A DNA stretch of 64,000 nucleotides from Macrothele yani (Eukaryota; Arthropoda; Arachnida; Araneae; Macrothelidae): NCBI GenBank assembly GCA_039090855.1, contig CM077011.1, positions 40,691,501-40,755,500 of the forward strand. Direction: 5' to 3'. The position numbers were made by a program, and so were the translations under genes. Numbering within the stretch: position 1 is the first letter of the stretch; each line of letters starts with the position of its first letter. Positions 32,801 through 41,716 of the stretch are shown in pieces. Under the pieces are notes generated by a model. That model was not told the origin of the DNA and did not search any database. It saw only the letters and a program-made list of their open reading frames with translations.

Positions 32801-33637
32801 CAACACTCTACTAACCGAAAGCCGGTCCTTGGGTTGTATATATACTGCTCTGTGAACTTCACCTGCGCCACCGTTCGGTCTCCAGGCGCGCTCATTTCTC
32901 TGGGGTCTGATAATGTAATGGCTCTTCGGTGTATATGTAGTGCTGTATAACATAAAAAAGCAGTAGAAACAAAATCAAGCATGTTTGCTTTCGCTTTCAG
33001 TTATTCTAGGCTGATTCTTATGTTCATTTTGCTACAACTCCACATTATTCTAGGCTGATTCTTATGTTTTTGCGCAAAGCAAATATTTAGTCGATGTGGG
33101 CCCAAGTCTGTAACGTTTTTTACTTCATCCCTTAAGAAACTAAAAGGGTGTTCCAATAAAAAGTCCCTTTGTTCATTTTACTTACACGAGCGAACCTTAC
33201 AGCTTGCTGAACTCTACAACAGGAAATGAGCCACTCGCTGTTCAACGACGCGAAGTAAAATTGTTACTGTTAAACACCAAAAAAGGCGATCAGCCCCAAA
33301 AGACAGTTTTACGCATGCGCAGTTCACCGCGCATCTACTAATTCATTACTGTTCTCCGAAGCTTCGTCAAGGCAGACAAAGTGACGAGTCGACTCGTGTC
33401 GTCTCTACCACAACGCGATATTCATTGCGCTCTAGTCAGCAGATATGGAAGGCTGTAATGTGTTACCCAGTTGCTCAACTATTGTAATGGCTCACATTTG
33501 CATTCAGAAAATCTGGGAACTGCTAACTAATACGGATTTTCTTCCTGGATTTTTTTCAATTAAAAGAAAACTTTCTTTTTTCTCATTTTCATGCGGGGCT
33601 TAGTCACGAATGCCTATAATGACCTGACGCCAGGGAT

Positions 33638-36561
33638 CATCATCATCATCATCATCATCGTCAACCATTATCAATCCACTGCTGGACGAAGGTCTCCCCA
33701 AGTTTCCTCCACAACGGTCTGTCTTGTGCCAGTCTCCTCCATGTCACCCCTGCATACTTTCGAATTTCATCCACCCATCTCCCATGTGGTCTTCTTCTGG
33801 GTCTTTTCCTGTCCCTTGGAATCCAATCTAAAATTTCGGCTGTCCATCGATGATCTGTCCTTCTGGCAGTATGTCCAGCCCATTGCCATTTCAGGGATTT
33901 AACTCTGATCATGATGTCTTCCACTCTTGTCATTTTTCGGATCCACGAGTTCCTCTTCTTATCTCTCCTGGTTACACCAAGTATGCACCTCTCCATGCTT
34001 CTTTGAGTTGTCTGCAGCCTTTGTATGTCTCTTTTAGTTAAGGTCCACGTCTCTGCACCATACGTAAGCACTGGAAGGATGCATTGATCAAACACTTTTC
34101 TTTTAAGACATAATGGCATATTGCTCTTGAAAATTATGCTGTTTCTTCCAAAAGCTCTCCAGGCAAGTTTTGTACGCCGATTAATTTCTTCATGAATGTG
34201 ACCCTCACTTGATATCTGCTGTCCAAGATAAACGTACGTGTCTGTTATCTCCAGCTTTTCTCCATCAATCGATAAATCTTCATTTCTTGTAAAAGCATTG
34301 AACATCACTTTTGTCTTCTGAAAGTTCATTTTTAATCCCACTTCTTTACTCTTGTCAGCAAGTTCCTGGATCATACTCTGCAGCTCTGATGGGCTAGTTG
34401 CAAAAATGACTACGTCATCAGCAAAACGAAGGTGGGTTAGATAATCTCCATTAATCTTTATCCCCTTGTTTTCCCAGCTCAGTGACTGAAAAACACCCTC
34501 CAATGTGGCATTAAAGAGCTTCGGAGATATGGTGTCACCTTGCCTCACTCCCTTTCCAATTTTTATGTGTGTTGTATTTTCAAACAGCCTAATCTTTGCA
34601 CTTGCATTTTCATAGATGTTATTAATAATATTAATGTATGCATCTTCAATACCGCAGGTTTTCAGAGCCATTGTAACTGCTGATGGTTTCACCGAATCAA
34701 AGGCTTTTTCATAATCGATAAAAGCCATGCACAATGGAAGTTCATATTCCCTCGCTCTTTCAATTAGTTCTCTCAGCACATGGATATGATCTATTGTGCT
34801 GTAGCCACTCCTGAATCCAGCTTGTTCTCTCGGTTGAGCCATGTCCAGTGTTACCTTCAAGCGGTGTGAAAGAACTTTAGTGAAGATTTTATAAACTACT
34901 GATAGGAGGCTGATAGGTCTGTAGTTTCCGAGATCCTCAATGTCACCTTTCTTATGTAGCAGGATCATTGTAGCGGTGTTCCAATCCTCAGGAATCTTTC
35001 CTTCATTAAGGCATCGAGTGAAAATTTGGGCGAGTACTGTTTCAATTTCTCCACTTGCTTCTTGTATGATGTCTACAGTAATTCCATCTTCTCCTGGAGC
35101 TTTTCCCCGCTTCATGTTCTTGATTGCATGTGCAACTTCTGCTGGAAGGACTGGAGGAACTCTGGTACTGGTATCTTTCATGATGTCTGGAGTGCATGTA
35201 TCATCCCTTTCATATAATTTGGAGTAGAAATCTTTCACTCTTGTCAAAATTTCGCCTCTATTTCTTGTTACAGAACCATCTTCTCTTCTCAGTGCCATAA
35301 TCTGTTTTCTTCCCTTACTGAGATGTCCCTTTGCTATCTTTAGGCTTTGGTTGTTTTCAATTGCTTTCCTCACTAGTTCACAGTTGAAATTTCTTACGTC
35401 TTCAGTGATACTTTTTCGTACTGTCTTGCATAGCTCTATATATTCCACTTTGGAAGTCACATCTTCTTCAGTTGTCCTCATCTCTCTTCTTTTTTGCATC
35501 AACATTTTCGTTTTTCCTGATAATTTATTTACATGCAACTTGTTCTTAGACCCAGCTAATTTTGTTGCTGTTTCCATAAGAGCTTTGGTTACTTTTCTGT
35601 TAACTTCAGAGATGTCCACTTCTTCCGATGTTAGGCCTTCTAAAGCAGAGAACCTGTTCTTCAGTTCCAACTTGAAGGTATTATGGTGTTTTTTAAGGTT
35701 GGTTATGTCAATAGATTTTGTTTGTCTTATGAGCTTGCCACGTTCAAGTTTAGTGTTGAGGTGCATCTTACATCTCACCAATCTATGGTCACTACCTGTG
35801 TTGAACTTGTTTAGCACACTGCAGTCTTCTATGACGAATTTTTTGTTACACATAATAAAATCAATTTCACTTGTAGTCCCATTTGGATGTCTCCATGTCC
35901 ATTTCCTGTGTGGCTTTTTCTTGAAGAAGGAGTTCAAGATGAAAAACCCTTCTGCCTCTGCAAACTCAACGAGAGTATTTCCACGCTGGTTTCTGTTGCC
36001 GTGACCGAATTTACCTACTGAAGTTTCATTCTGTTGCCGTTGCCCTATTTTTGCATTGAAATCTCCCATAATTATTTTCAAGTGCTGCTTACCTTTATTA
36101 TTTAGATGACAAATTTCCTCATAAAATTCTTCAATTTCTTCTTCAGGATGACTTGTGGTGGGTGCATAAGTTTGAATAATCTGAGCCTGGTATCTTTTCG
36201 AGAGTTGGATAACAAGCCGTGCAGCTCTGTCAGAGGAACTTTCAACTTCTACAACTTTATCCTTCAGTTTCTTGTTTATTATAAATCCAACACCACTAGT
36301 TCTGCCAGTATCTGTCCCACGATAGTAGAAGAGATGTCCACTTTTCAGTTCGATGAGATCTTCTCCTTTTCTCCTTACCTCACTTAGCCCCACGATGTCC
36401 CACTTGATCCTTTGTAGTTCCTCTTCTAATTCAAGAAGCCTTGAATCAGAAGATAGGAGCGTCCATTGTACGTTGCCAAGGTCAGCATCAGATGGCAGCC
36501 TAGACCGGTCCTCCGGGGATTCTTAGCACCCTCTGCCTTCATGTCGCACTGGCCGCTGCCT
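33638..36561 (-). mobile_element. RTE-type LINE, nearly complete
   Basis: On the minus strand it runs from 36561 to a (GAT)n tail at 33638-33660. The duplicated target GACGCCAGGGAT is perfect, at 33626-33637 and 36639-36650. Between the LINE 5' end and the right duplication lies a 78-bp inverted copy of the right flank (see the repeat at 36562-36731). Length is about 2.9 kb. A 5'-truncated relative is at 43605-45535. Confidence 0.93.
33661..36522 (-). CDS. RTE LINE endonuclease/reverse transcriptase polyprotein, open, 5' end uncertain
   Basis: A single open frame of about 953 codons, the only long intact protein here. An apurinic-type endonuclease is at the N terminus (VQWTLLSSDSRLLELEEEL, WDIVGLSEVRRK, then IIMGDFNAKIGQ and FNTGSDHRLVRCK). 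Reverse transcriptase follows: GKAPGEDGITVDII, NYRPISLLSVVYKIF, FIDYEKAFDSV, GVRQGDTISPKLFN, and the catalytic RFADDVVIFA. The tail holds KMTRVEDIMIRVKSLKWQWA and GRWVDEIRKYAG. It nicks chromosomal DNA and copies LINE RNA at the nick. The frame is open from 36522, after TAA at 36523-36525, yet I find no ATG before 36393, where the codon is GTG. So the true start is lost, non-AUG or upstream of damage. The stop TGA abuts the GAT tail, leaving essentially no 3' UTR. Possible residual activity is inference only. Confidence 0.92.
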   Translation of the reverse strand, partial: ESPEDRSRLPSDADLGNVQWTLLSSDSRLLELEEELQRIKWDIVGLSEVRRKGEDLIELKSGHLFYYRGTDTGRTSGVGFIINKKLKDKVVEVESSSDRAARLVIQLSKRYQAQIIQTYAPTTSHPEEEIEEFYEEICHLNNKGKQHLKIIMGDFNAKIGQRQQNETSVGKFGHGNRNQRGNTLVEFAEAEGFFILNSFFKKKPHRKWTWRHPNGTTSEIDFIMCNKKFVIEDCSVLNKFNTGSDHRLVRCKMHLNTKLERGKLIRQTKSIDITNLKKHHNTFKLELKNRFSALEGLTSEEVDISEVNRKVTKALMETATKLAGSKNKLHVNKLSGKTKMLMQKRREMRTTEEDVTSKVEYIELCKTVRKSITEDVRNFNCELVRKAIENNQSLKIAKGHLSKGRKQIMALRREDGSVTRNRGEILTRVKDFYSKLYERDDTCTPDIMKDTSTRVPPVLPAEVAHAIKNMKRGKAPGEDGITVDIIQEASGEIETVLAQIFTRCLNEGKIPEDWNTATMILLHKKGDIEDLGNYRPISLLSVVYKIFTKVLSHRLKVTLDMAQPREQAGFRSGYSTIDHIHVLRELIERAREYELPLCMAFIDYEKAFDSVKPSAVTMALKTCGIEDAYINIINNIYENASAKIRLFENTTHIKIGKGVRQGDTISPKLFNATLEGVFQSLSWENKGIKINGDYLTHLRFADDVVIFATSPSELQSMIQELADKSKEVGLKMNFQKTKVMFNAFTRNEDLSIDGEKLEITDTYVYLGQQISSEGHIHEEINRRTKLAWRAFGRNSIIFKSNMPLCLKRKVFDQCILPVLTYGAETWTLTKRDIQRLQTTQRSMERCILGVTRRDKKRNSWIRKMTRVEDIMIRVKSLKWQWAGHTARRTDHRWTAEILDWIPRDRKRPRRRPHGRWVDEIRKYAGVTWRRLAQDRPLWRKLGETFVQQWIDNG

Positions 36562-36731
36562 AATAATTTTGGTTCAGGATTTAAGATTGAAGAATGTTTT
36601 AAATTAATTTTAAAATTTTCATAACTTGCATATAATGAGACGCCAGGGATATACTCATTATATGCAAGTTATGAAAATTTTAAAATTAATTTAAAACATT
36701 CTTCAATCTTAAATCCTGAACCAAAATTATT
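36562..36731. repeat. Perfect 78-bp inverted repeat at the RTE 5' junction
   Basis: The arms 36562-36639 and 36654-36731 are perfect reverse complements over 78 bp by my reading, separated by 14 nt that include the target duplication. The left arm lies between the LINE and its duplicated target, so it is part of the insertion; the right arm is pre-existing flank. Confidence 0.96.
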
Positions 36732-37644
36732 CATTGTTTCAAAATAAAAGCACTTGCTTCACCACTTTTAATAATGCATTTAAATGTCGCGTAACTAAAA
36801 GGAAATCGTTGTCTCTCTATGATTGTTTGCTCAAGTTCTCCAGGAGAAAATGCGTTTTGCTGGGTGCTAAAAATTAGGAATATTTTTGAGAGAAGTCAAT
36901 TGAAAATCTGGTATGATCTAATACTTAGGTAAAAAACGTAAATAAACACAATTTTTAAAAATAGTTTGAAGCCCAGTGTTTTAGGGCAACAAGGGACTAG
37001 CTATTGCATCTCGTTTAATAAAATAAGACTCCTACAGCCGAGTAACGTATTCGCATTTTAGAAACACTTTTCAAGGTAAAACTATTCGGCAACGATTAAG
37101 TTATTACTCGCTCGTTGCTTCTTCTTTGTCTCTCATGGCAATAAAGATAATTTCTAAAAATATAATTTGTTCTTAAGTATGTTGATAACTTCGAGGTTTT
37201 TTTTTTATATTAGGTAAGTTTGACAGTTAAGGACTTGAGCGAGAAAATCGAAGGGAGTATAATAACTGGATTAGGAAATTCTTTAATGATATTGAAACCC
37301 TAAAGGGCATCTTTAGTCTAGGTATTTGAGAGGGAAACAAATATTCAGTTTTTCGCAGTCTGCAGATTAAGCGATAAAAATGTCATTGTTTTTTTATATA
37401 GCTAATCACCTGGAGACTTGAAAAACATACACGGATTAATCAGCTTTGAAACCAGATCGCTTTATTTTCGAAGAATTCTCAAAGCAAAAAGTTAAATCCT
37501 ATTTTTAGAAGTATCACATATCATCAAATGTTTTCATAAAATGCATTACAACTTTCACTGCTTTTTGCTTTGAAAAATGTGTAAGAAAAGGAAACGTTAG
37601 ACTTTTATTTCATGGAAAAATTAAAAATGAATTTTTATTTTGAG
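36732..37644. other. No gene recognised
   Basis: AT-rich sequence. I see no ORF of interest and no repeat structure beyond short T runs. Confidence 0.5.
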
Positions 37645-38052
37645 CTTTAAGGTGGACGTCAAGTAATTTTGCTTCCTATACTTCCAAGGGGAAAACTTCT
37701 CTACACATTTTCTTCACAATTAATGCGTTCCCAAGGATGAAAATTTAAACATCGATTAAAATAGCTTCATTTTATAATTTGCGATACTTAATATTTTCTA
37801 AAACATAACCATAGTTATGCAATCCAACATTTGTTTGTCTACTGACGTAAAGGAAACGTTATTGATTTTTAATATACTGATGGGTATGTTTTAGAAAATA
37901 TTAAGTATTCCAAGTTATAATATGAAGTTATTTTAATCGATTTTGAAATTTTCATCGTTGGGAGAAATTTTCATTTAATTGTGAAGGAAATATGTACAAA
38001 AGTTTTTCCATTGGAAGTATAGGAAGCAAAATTACTTAACGTCCATCTTAAC
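37645..38052. mobile_element. Foldback MITE-like element, about 408 bp
   Basis: The left arm starts TTAAGGTGGACGTCAAGTAA, and the right arm, on the minus strand, starts TTAAGATGGACGTTAAGTAA. Similarity continues for about 170 bp through GCTTCCTATACTTCCAA, CGATTAAAATA and ATACTTAATATTTTCTAAAA on both arms, leaving a centre of about 70 bp. There is no coding sequence. The superfamily and target duplication are not clear. Confidence 0.85.
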
Positions 38053-38403
38053 AATAAACGTAAACATCTTAATCTATAAGTATTCGCTCATACCCGACTT
38101 AGAGCTATTGGCTCCAACGAAGTGAGAAAATCAGTTCAGAAAGAGAAACAATACAACATCCTTGTCATTTCCGAGATAAGAATCCGGACCCAGTTCAATT
38201 TCGGGGGAGGGGAGGGGAAGGGATTCAACGACCACCTCCTTGAACAACTCTAGAAGCTATATGCGGCCGTCAGCCAGAATTGGAAACGGGTCAAATATTT
38301 TAGACTCCGACTAGACACGGACGTCACGTAATTGAAACCTACCCTCAGAAATCTGCTTTGAACTTTAAATTCGAAACTCAATTTGCGATTTTACATATAT
38401 ATA

Positions 38404-39365
38404 TACACAGTCGCATCAGAATAATATGACCACCTACCTAATAATGGTAATAACCACCTTTGGCCCGGATGACAACGGCGAGACGGCGTGGCATGGACGC
38501 AATGAGGCCCTGAAAGGTTGTCCGAGACACACGTGCCCATTCGGACTGCAGCAGAGCACGGAGGTCCCAGAGATGACGTGGTGGTGGGTTTGCTCGTCGA
38601 ACCTGTTGATTCAAATAGTCCCACAACTGCTCTATGGGATTGAGGTTGGGTGATTTCGCAGGCCAAAGGAGAACGGAGACATCACTGTCATGTTCCTGGA
38701 ACCAGCCACGCACCACTCAGTGACCTCACTGCGCATTATCCTGTTGGTAGACACCATCACCACCAGGGTAAACGTCCAGCATGTAGGGATGCGTGTGGTC
38801 AGCGAGGATGGATAGGTATCCATTGGCATTCAGGGACCCATTCAGTGGTACCAGCGGTCCCAAGTCATACCAGGAAAACATCTCCCAGACAGGCACACTG
38901 TCACCGCCGGCCTGTGCTGGACCGACAAGCATGCCCGGTTGTTGGTTCTGATATGTCTGACTCTGTATCCGCCACCTGCCGTCACTTCTGTGGAGTAGAA
39001 ACTTCGATTCGTCGGAGAAAGCAACCTTTTCCCACTCTTCCGCTATCCAATGACTGTAAACCCATGCCAACTGCAGGCGTCGTTGCCGACGGATCTGGGT
39101 TAATATGGGCGCCTTGACGCAGGGTCGACTAAGGCGAGCCATGAGTTACAGGGTTCGCTCTACTGTTATCAAGGACACGTACTTGGGTGCCCCAGGTACG
39201 TCATTTGCGTGTGAATTGCTGCGTTGATTGCCCTTTACCAGCCGACGAAGACGACGTTCTCTTTTGGGGTCGATGGCCATTAGGGATCCACAATTATGAC
39301 GTCTGGAGGTACTCGATGTGCCAGCGGTTCATTCTTGTCACACCCTTACTACAGCACCTCGACAT
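38404..39365 (-). pseudogene. Tc1-C transposase pseudogene (copy 2) with one TIR
   Basis: The left TIR CACAGTCGCATCAGAATAAT is at a TA (38404). Reading from 39365 down, a broken HTH region leads into 39142-38726 (VKAPILTQIRRQRRLQLAW, first Asp in AFSDESKFLLH, MFSWYDLGPLVP, second Asp in GVYQQDNAQ). Two stops follow at about 38722-38715, then 38716-38438 carries WPAKSPNLNPIEQLWDYLNQ with the catalytic Glu and ends in VIRAKGGYYHY. The DD34E residues are all readable, so only a few lesions separate it from an intact core. The right TIR (present in copy 1 at 11148) is missing: the element is 5'-truncated near 39365. Confidence 0.9.
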
Positions 39366-39529
39366 ACCATAAAAAAAATCGATCAGTAAGGTTTTTTGAA
39401 GCGGAGATACAGCTGCAAACAGAGGTACACAAACACCACCTTGTGACAGAACTGTGAACTACGAAACTCCTCAAACACAAACCCAAAGTGTTCCACAGGG
39501 CCATCCGGTGGTAAAAGAACTTTGTAAAT

Positions 39530-40240
39530 CGCACATTCAGGAGTAGAGATATTCACAAACAGGTTAAAAGTCTGCGCCCCTAGCGGCGAAACTGTGCATT
39601 ATTTTGGAAAGAAAATAAACACAAAAAGTTTTCATAGATAGCAGTATCTGACCGAAAAAGAATTTTTAAGTCGTGTTGTACCGCAGATGTTGCTGTAAGT
39701 GGGAAAGTGAACCGCCCTCGAGTGTACACTTGTGCGTTTTAAGAACATTTTGAAATCGTATGATAAACATTTTGCTCCGGAAATGCTCCCCAACAAAGAC
39801 ATATTGTTTTTTTCAAATCGGACTCTTAGAAGTAGTGATATCGACAAAAATGAGAAATACATATACGCCCCTGGCAGAAACATCATGCCCTGTTTTAAGC
39901 AGAAGTTATTCTCAAAGGGTTTTCCGAGGTGAGCGGTATCGATCCACGAAAAAAACTTTCCAGTCGAATTTTCAGAAGCTTTGATTTCGCTGCAAATACA
40001 TTAGAAAGAGAAACAAACAGTTACGCCTGCTGGTGGCCAAGACATTCCTTTTCAAAAATTAGACATTATATGTAAAACACTTCTCATTAGAAACTGAATC
40101 CGATGCAAGTAGAATTTTTCAAATCGGACTTTTAGAAGAAGATATATCGAGGAAAACGCAATTCCCCTTTACGCCCCTACCAAAATATCTATGCTTTACT
40201 TAAAAATATAGCAGTACCTAAAATATTTTTAGATATAAAT
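39530..40240. repeat. Degenerate tandem repeat, period roughly 270-311 bp
   Basis: TTTTTCAAATCGGAC followed by TTAGAAG, ATATCGA and TACGCCCCT occurs at about 39806-39875 and 40117-40187. A weaker third unit (GGAGTAGAGATATTC, GCGCCCCTAGCGGCGAA) is at about 39545-39595. TACGCCCTCTAGCGGCGAA also occurs near 46870. It is noncoding and probably an old repeat. Confidence 0.6.
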
Positions 40241-40302
40241 GGCATCGAAAGGAAAAATAATATTTTTCAAAGTTTGTGTAATGTCACCATGGTTGTTTAA
40301 TA
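40232..40302 (+). mobile_element. RT-fragment repeat, copy 1 (short)
   Basis: Matches 45620-45688: ATAAATGGCATCGAAAGG, then ATGTCACCATGGTTGTTTAA. The second half reads VCVMSPWLFNI, a LINE reverse-transcriptase motif. Tc1-H copy 1 is inserted right here at TA, and TTTATGGA on the far side (41717) continues the match before it ends. Confidence 0.65.
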
Positions 40303-41716
40303 TACACTGCTGGCCACCCAAAATGCAACACCAAGAAGGAAGCATCCGATTGGCCTGAAATTCGCAGCATGCGTCGCCCGCGAGAGGACATGCAAACGAT
40401 TAGCATTGCAGGGCGTGTGCAAATCATGTGCGCCCAGTACGCCACCGAGAAGCACTATAAGAATGGTGCACAGAAGGCGGAGGGTAAGTAGTGAAAGTGT
40501 GTTGTGCTGCCGGACCTGTGCGTGGGAAGCTTCCTGATGCCTCGTCACAGAATACGGCAGTTATTCCAGCACGTTTCGGAGTTCGACAGAGGACGAATAG
40601 AGGCTTATCGCGACAGCGATTTATCGTACCGAGGCATCGGCGTCCGGGTGGGACGACAACCAGCCACAGTCAGGCGAGTATGGATTCGGTGGATGCAGGA
40701 GAGATGGACGGACTGACGTGAGCGATTGCCGCAGGCGCGGCACACCACCGGAAGAGAGGACCGGCATGTTGTGCGGCGTGCATTGACGGCTCGCACCGCC
40801 ACATCACGGACGTTAGCGCAGGAATTAGGGTGTGTTACGCAACAACCTGTGTCAGCACGTACCGTTCGACGTCGTTTGCAGGAGCGGGGACTTGCCACAC
40901 AGCGCATATTGCTCCGATTACCATTGACATTACACCACCGGCGAGTGCGGTGGCAGTGGGCCATCGAACACCGCACCTGGACTACGGAATGACAAGGCAT
41001 TGTCTTCTCCGACGAATCCCGCTTCTGCCTGCAACCCCACGATGGTCGGATCCGCGTGTGACGGCACCGCGGTGAGAGACTTTATAACGCTGGCAGTATG
41101 CATCGCCATACCAGTTCGTCGCCTGGCGTTATGGTTTGGGGCGCAATTGCATATGACACCCGCACCCCTGTGGTACGTATCGCAGGTACACTCAACAGCC
41201 ACCGCTACATCTCCGACGTTTTGGAGCCTGTAGCCCTCCCTTACCTGCAGGAACTGCCAGTAGCCAAGTTTCAACAGGACAATGCGCGCCCGCACGTGGC
41301 ACGCATCGTACAACAATTCTTCACGGCCCACTAGGTGTCACACTGCTGTTGTGGCCCGCCTGTTCTCCCGATATGTCGCCCATCGAACACGTCTGGTCGC
41401 TGATCGGCAACCGAGTGGCCCGGCAAGCACCACCCGCGGCTACGCCTGATGAACTGTGGCAACGTGTGGAAGCAGCATGGACCAACATACCCCAAGTCCA
41501 CATCCAAAGTTTCTTTCGTTCGATGCCGCGGCGTGTAGCGGCCGTTATTGCCAGCCATGGGGCCAGACGAACTATTGATGTCTGTGTGTCCCGCACGTCG
41601 CACGGGCCTGTAAGCTCAATCGTTTCATCTTTGTATCTGCTGTTATGTGTCCAGTAAATCTGGCTTTGCTATCTCGTGTCCTTCTTGGTGTTGCATTTTG
41701 GGTGGCCAGCAGTGTA
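40303..41716 (+). mobile_element. Tc1-H copy 1 with perfect 38-bp TIRs
   Basis: The termini read TACACTGCTGGCCACCCAAA and on through CAACACCAAGAAGGA on both strands, 38 bp without mismatch by my reading. They sit at TA inside a LINE fragment. Length is 1.41 kb. Perfect ends and few coding lesions suggest a fairly recent insertion. Confidence 0.95.
40537..41657 (+). pseudogene. Tc1-H transposase, few lesions
   Basis: From ATG 40537 (MPRHRIRQLFQHVSEFDRGR) the first HTH follows (DLSYRGIGVRVGRQPATVRR) and a stop TGA comes just after ERWTD at about 40717. The second HTH region is open at 40726-40992 (LAQELGCVTQQPVSARTVRR). A stop follows TWTTE at 40990; then the first Asp in GIVFSDESRFCLQPHDGRI. 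The frame moves at about 41070. VMVWGAIAYDTRTP and the second Asp in AKFQQDNARPHVARIV lie in 41098-41334, ended by TAG. The third part, 41349-41657, has WPACSPDMSPIEHVWSLIGN with the catalytic Glu and PRRVAAVIASHGA. A DD34E enzyme of about 360 aa with roughly four lesions; the triad is complete. Confidence 0.92.

Larger units (their letters stand above)
25289..32933 (-). mobile_element. Tc1-A copy 2, split by a SINE-1 that is split by a LINE
   Basis: The left TIR TACACCGACGAGCCATTACA is at 25289 and the right TIR, minus strand, TACACCGAAGAGCCATTACA, is at 32933; both sit at TA. The element's own sequence is 25289-25379 and 31816-32933, about 1.2 kb in total. The break is the SINE-1 insertion with its TGAGAGGCAT duplication. 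This copy supplies the clearest 5' leader of family A. Confidence 0.92.

Noticed and set aside
34940..36387. Plus-strand ORFs including 217 aa at 35351-36004
   Set aside because: Antisense shadow of the RTE polyprotein; composition is Phe/Ser/Leu-rich as expected for antisense of Lys/Glu-rich coding.
36562..36731. The 78-bp inverted repeat as a MITE
   Set aside because: The left arm lies between the LINE 5' end and its target duplication, so it is part of the LINE insertion and not a separate element flanked by its own duplication.
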